Positions 61,657 through 64,000 of a stretch of DNA of 64,000 nt are shown piece after piece. Within the stretch, counting starts at the first letter, position 1. The number at the start of each line of letters is the position of its first letter. This stretch comes from Luminiphilus syltensis NOR5-1B (GTDB lineage Bacteria; Pseudomonadota; Gammaproteobacteria; Pseudomonadales; Halieaceae). The translations under genes and the position numbers were made by a program. The stretch is from positions 1,174,340 through 1,238,339 of the forward strand of contig NZ_DS999411.1 of assembly GCF_000158175.1 (NCBI RefSeq). Reading direction: 5' to 3'. Under the pieces are notes generated by a model. It saw nothing but the letters and a program-made list of their open reading frames with translations. It was not told where the DNA came from and made no database searches.

Positions 61657-62879
61657 TGGTGCGCGCGGCATTATTAATAGGCATTTTTTTTGATTTTGCT
61701 CGATTTCTTCCTTTACAAAGTGATATCGTAGTAATCAAATATTCTCCCTACATCTTCACTTTGATTTTTCTACTATATAACTTGAGATCGGCGATTCCAA
61801 ACCATCAAGGCCGCGAGGAGCAGGTGTGGCTTTTATTTTATTTGTTATGTTGCTTAGCGTCGGCATGCTTGTCTCTCTTATCAGACCCAGGTTATTTTGG
61901 CCAGTCCGGTCTCGCTTCCATGTTATTTAATAATGCGAAAATTCTATTTCTGGGTTCCTTTTCTCTTTCTATGCTCTGCGTTCGGTGGACAGAAGCTAGT
62001 TTTTCGGACTTTTTGAAAACTACACTCTACGTGGTATTAACTTTTGGTTTTATTCGCATGCTGCTGTTGGGCCTAGGAGTTCTAGATCCTCACCCCGTCG
62101 AAATAAACAATAGGTTCGCCGGCATTCAAGTGCCGGTTTTTGTTTCGATTTTTTCTGAGCCTTCTTATGCTGCGAGCTTTATATTTGCTATAGCGTTGTG
62201 TCTATTTGCGACACAGTTCAACCGGAAAAAGCAACTCTTTAATAAAGGAGACTTTTTCCGGTTGATATTTCCCACAATTTTAAGCTGCGCTCTGACGTCT
62301 TCGCTATCTGGCTATATTTATGCGATTTCCTTGACGGCGATGGTGTTGTGGAAAGGCGGACTTGGAATCGCGTTTTCCTTAATTGGATGCATTCTAGTAT
62401 TCTCATTGTGCATCATGTGGTGGAATCCTGAGATCGTAGAGATCGCTTTGAAAAGGATCTTGCTCTTAATTAGCGGAGAAGATGGCTCTGCAAGTAAGCG
62501 AATTATCATGAGCTGGGTTGGCGTAGCCTATCAAGAGGGTTGGGGATTGTTTTTTGGCATTGGTGGGAGAGACGTAACCGAATTTGTATTATCCGTTTAT
62601 CCTGATCATCCGAGACGGGGACAGATCTGGAATATTTTCGCCATTAATCAGACCGCCTTTGGGCTTCTAGGAACTACAGCAATTATATTCGTAATCGGTC
62701 GCGCTACGCTCACCTGGTGGCCGTTGGGTGTCGGTTTTGTGTTGATCGGTTTTTCTCGGGGGGGGGGTTTTGGCCCTGGCGTTTGGGCATATTTAGCTTT
62801 AATCCTGATTTCTTCGTCTTTAGTAGCGGAACGCAGGAAAAGATTTAAGGCCGTAAATGAGTTTGTCATTGGAAACTAA
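61656..62879 (+). CDS. wzy: Wzy-like polysaccharide polymerase
   Basis: 407 residues, about 10-12 hydrophobic segments with one large periplasmic loop (about residues 285-345) holding SGEDGSASKRIIMSWVGVAY and IGGRDVTEFVLSVYPDHPRR, the position where Wzy/WaaL-type O-antigen polymerases carry their catalytic loops. Sequence conservation in this class is low, so the call rests on topology and on the position between a GT2 and a sulfotransferase in a Wzx/Wzz locus. Start ATG 61656 couples to the GT2 stop. A frame from 61587 adds 23 residues and is not used. The homopolymer of nine Gs at 62759-62767 sits in the gene and is a possible phase-variation site. Confidence 0.78.
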   Translation: MVRAALLIGIFFDFARFLPLQSDIVVIKYSPYIFTLIFLLYNLRSAIPNHQGREEQVWLLFYLLCCLASACLSLLSDPGYFGQSGLASMLFNNAKILFLGSFSLSMLCVRWTEASFSDFLKTTLYVVLTFGFIRMLLLGLGVLDPHPVEINNRFAGIQVPVFVSIFSEPSYAASFIFAIALCLFATQFNRKKQLFNKGDFFRLIFPTILSCALTSSLSGYIYAISLTAMVLWKGGLGIAFSLIGCILVFSLCIMWWNPEIVEIALKRILLLISGEDGSASKRIIMSWVGVAYQEGWGLFFGIGGRDVTEFVLSVYPDHPRRGQIWNIFAINQTAFGLLGTTAIIFVIGRATLTWWPLGVGFVLIGFSRGGGFGPGVWAYLALILISSSLVAERRKRFKAVNEFVIGN

Positions 62880-63720
62880 AATCGATAAATGTCAGGACTC
62901 GATACTGCCTAGTCCAACACATTTCTGTGTTGTCGGACCAGGTAAGGCGGGGACCACCTGGCTGTATGAGTTATTTAAAAAATGTGATCACATCGCAAAT
63001 TCGAAGATAAAAGAAGCCTATTTTTTTTCTGAAGGGTCTAATCTTTCCTATTCAGATTACCTATCACTATTTCGCTTTAACCAGGAAACCAAAGCATTTG
63101 GAGATATTTCTAATCAATATTATATGAATATTGAGTGGGTGGTGCCTCGATGTTTAGAGTTTTTCCCTGATTCAGTATTCGTTATCATGTTGAGGGACCC
63201 ATTGCAGCGTCTGCTTTCATGTTATAGATTCGAGTTGAAGCAAGGCAGGAGGTTGTCTTTAGCTGAATATCTGAACTGCTTGAAAAAGATAGACTTTTCT
63301 AATGCTAACCTCCTCAGTAATTTATTAGAGCTTGCGCCCAACAACAAGATTATTGCTGTTGCCTTCTCGGAGTTAAATAACGACCCAGAAGCGGCAGCGG
63401 TTACAATTTTGAGCGGCCTAGGCGTCGATTTGCCAGATATTGATTTCTCTGCGTTGAATAAAAATGCCTCTGTTCAGCCTAGATCCGCATCGGTCGCCCG
63501 AATCGGTAGAGCTGTTGCAGGCACGCTCAGGAAAACTAGACAATTTTCTACGCTTCAGCGCTGCAAGTCATCGGTTTTCTTAAATAAATTGATTTACACG
63601 GCTTCGCCGATTGATATTAACCGCAGCGACATTTCCCTCGCGGAAGAGTTTTTGGGCGAAGTTGCTGCTGAGCCTGTTCCAATCAAAACGGAAATTTTTA
63701 ATTCTGAAGTGATCAGGTAG
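62857..63720 (+). CDS. PAPS-dependent sulfotransferase
   Basis: 287 residues. 5'-phosphosulfate binding loop in VVGPGKAGTTWLYELF (about residues 25-40), IKEAYFFSEG, GDISNQYYMN, and 3'-phosphate site VIMLRDPLQRLLSCYRFELK. These are the two PAPS contacts of bacterial and eukaryotic sugar sulfotransferases of the Sulfotransfer_1/3 type. It overlaps the polymerase by 23 bases, in a shared transcript. It should add sulfate esters to the glycan before or during polymerisation; with the UDP-sulfoquinovose synthase it gives the locus two independent routes to a sulfur-bearing acidic polymer. Confidence 0.92.
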   Translation: MSLSLETKIDKCQDSILPSPTHFCVVGPGKAGTTWLYELFKKCDHIANSKIKEAYFFSEGSNLSYSDYLSLFRFNQETKAFGDISNQYYMNIEWVVPRCLEFFPDSVFVIMLRDPLQRLLSCYRFELKQGRRLSLAEYLNCLKKIDFSNANLLSNLLELAPNNKIIAVAFSELNNDPEAAAVTILSGLGVDLPDIDFSALNKNASVQPRSASVARIGRAVAGTLRKTRQFSTLQRCKSSVFLNKLIYTASPIDINRSDISLAEEFLGEVAAEPVPIKTEIFNSEVIR

Positions 63721-63836
63721 CGACGCATCCCGTTTCTCAGTAGCAATCATTACTGGAGTCCATAGTTCGGTCTAGAAGAGTAGATTATGGATATAAGACT
63801 AAGGCTGTTCTTTTTTGATAAGTGGATACTCACCTT

Positions 63837-64000
63837 ATGGATGACGTAGCCAGCAATAATAAACGTGTTGAACAAAATCAATTCGTGGAATTGAACACGA
63901 TCAAAGCCAGCAGTGCGTTAATGTGGGCGGCTTTTCTGACGATGGTAACACCCCCGTTGCATGTAATTTCCGGGTTAAATTTCGAACCGCCAGGTCCTTT
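63837..64000 (+). CDS. N-terminal part of an unidentified membrane protein
   Basis: From ATG 63837 the frame is open to the window end: MDDVASNNKRVEQNQFVELN, then TIKASSALMWAAFLTMVTPP, a probable transmembrane segment. Only 54 residues are visible, too few for a family. It continues the polysaccharide locus on the same strand, 117 bases after the sulfotransferase. Confidence 0.5.
   Translation, partial: MDDVASNNKRVEQNQFVELNTIKASSALMWAAFLTMVTPPLHVISGLNFEPPGP

Overview
This window looks like chromosomal DNA of a free-living, probably marine, gammaproteobacterium. The evidence is a fimT-pilV-pilW-pilX minor pilin set, an epmB homologue, an RfaH-type antiterminator, two large TonB-dependent receptors, a Na+/solute symporter and a putrescine gamma-glutamylation pair. 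A Cellvibrionales-like lineage (Halieaceae or Spongiibacteraceae) would fit, but that is inference. By eye, bases 1.5-32 kb are GC-rich and compact, while 37-64 kb is clearly AT-richer and full of pseudogenes, as expected for a horizontally shaped surface-polysaccharide locus.

Layout. 1-1.08 kb: an IS481-type element running off the left edge, its transposase frameshifted. 1.6-5.2 kb: a type IV minor-pilin operon in which PilW has gained a proline-rich stalk and a DUF1566/Lcl-like tip domain. 5.7-10.5 kb: RimK-type ligase fused to an RCK_C domain, an OxyR-like regulator without its peroxidatic Cys, a divergent SulP anion transporter and an NTF2-like protein. 10.5-15.6 kb: EpmB, a PuuB-like oxidase, PuuA-like ligase and an unknown membrane protein. 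15.7-25.9 kb: a candidate structured RNA or terminator, shikimate kinase, GcvT, an HNH nuclease, two TonB receptors, an FAA-family hydrolase and a UbiA-family prenyltransferase. 26-30.2 kb: symporter, epoxide hydrolase, small secreted protein and SDR.

30.3-63.7 kb is the polysaccharide locus. It opens with Wzz, then an RfaH homologue (C-terminal frameshift), then a control region holding a promoter, two identical GTTCA-N5-TGAAC dyads and an ops-like element ahead of an EPS-type MarR regulator. A 4.3-kb island then intervenes, carrying a tyrosine recombinase plus a recombinase relic and at least four toxin-antitoxin modules or relics (RHH/Doc, HigBA-like, HigB-dead/HigA, CopG relic, VapBC). 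Four of these have conspicuous dyads or phased repeats in their leaders. The biosynthetic genes follow: two flippases, a Wzy-like polymerase, several glycosyltransferases and methyltransferases, UDP-sulfoquinovose synthase, UDP-xylose synthase, GDP-mannose dehydratase plus GDP-fucose synthase, an acetyltransferase and a PAPS-type sulfotransferase. Together they predict an acidic, sulfur-containing exopolysaccharide (sulfonated sugar plus O-sulfation) with fucose and xylose, assembled by the Wzx/Wzy route and chain-length controlled by Wzz.

Embedded at 52.6-59.2 kb are a dead FkbM gene and a graveyard (flippase, IS3-family, GT4 and Gmd-like relics). Three of those relics are decayed paralogues of intact genes 9-18 kb upstream, which suggests that a second related polysaccharide cluster once lay here. 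No tRNA, rRNA or CRISPR array was seen.
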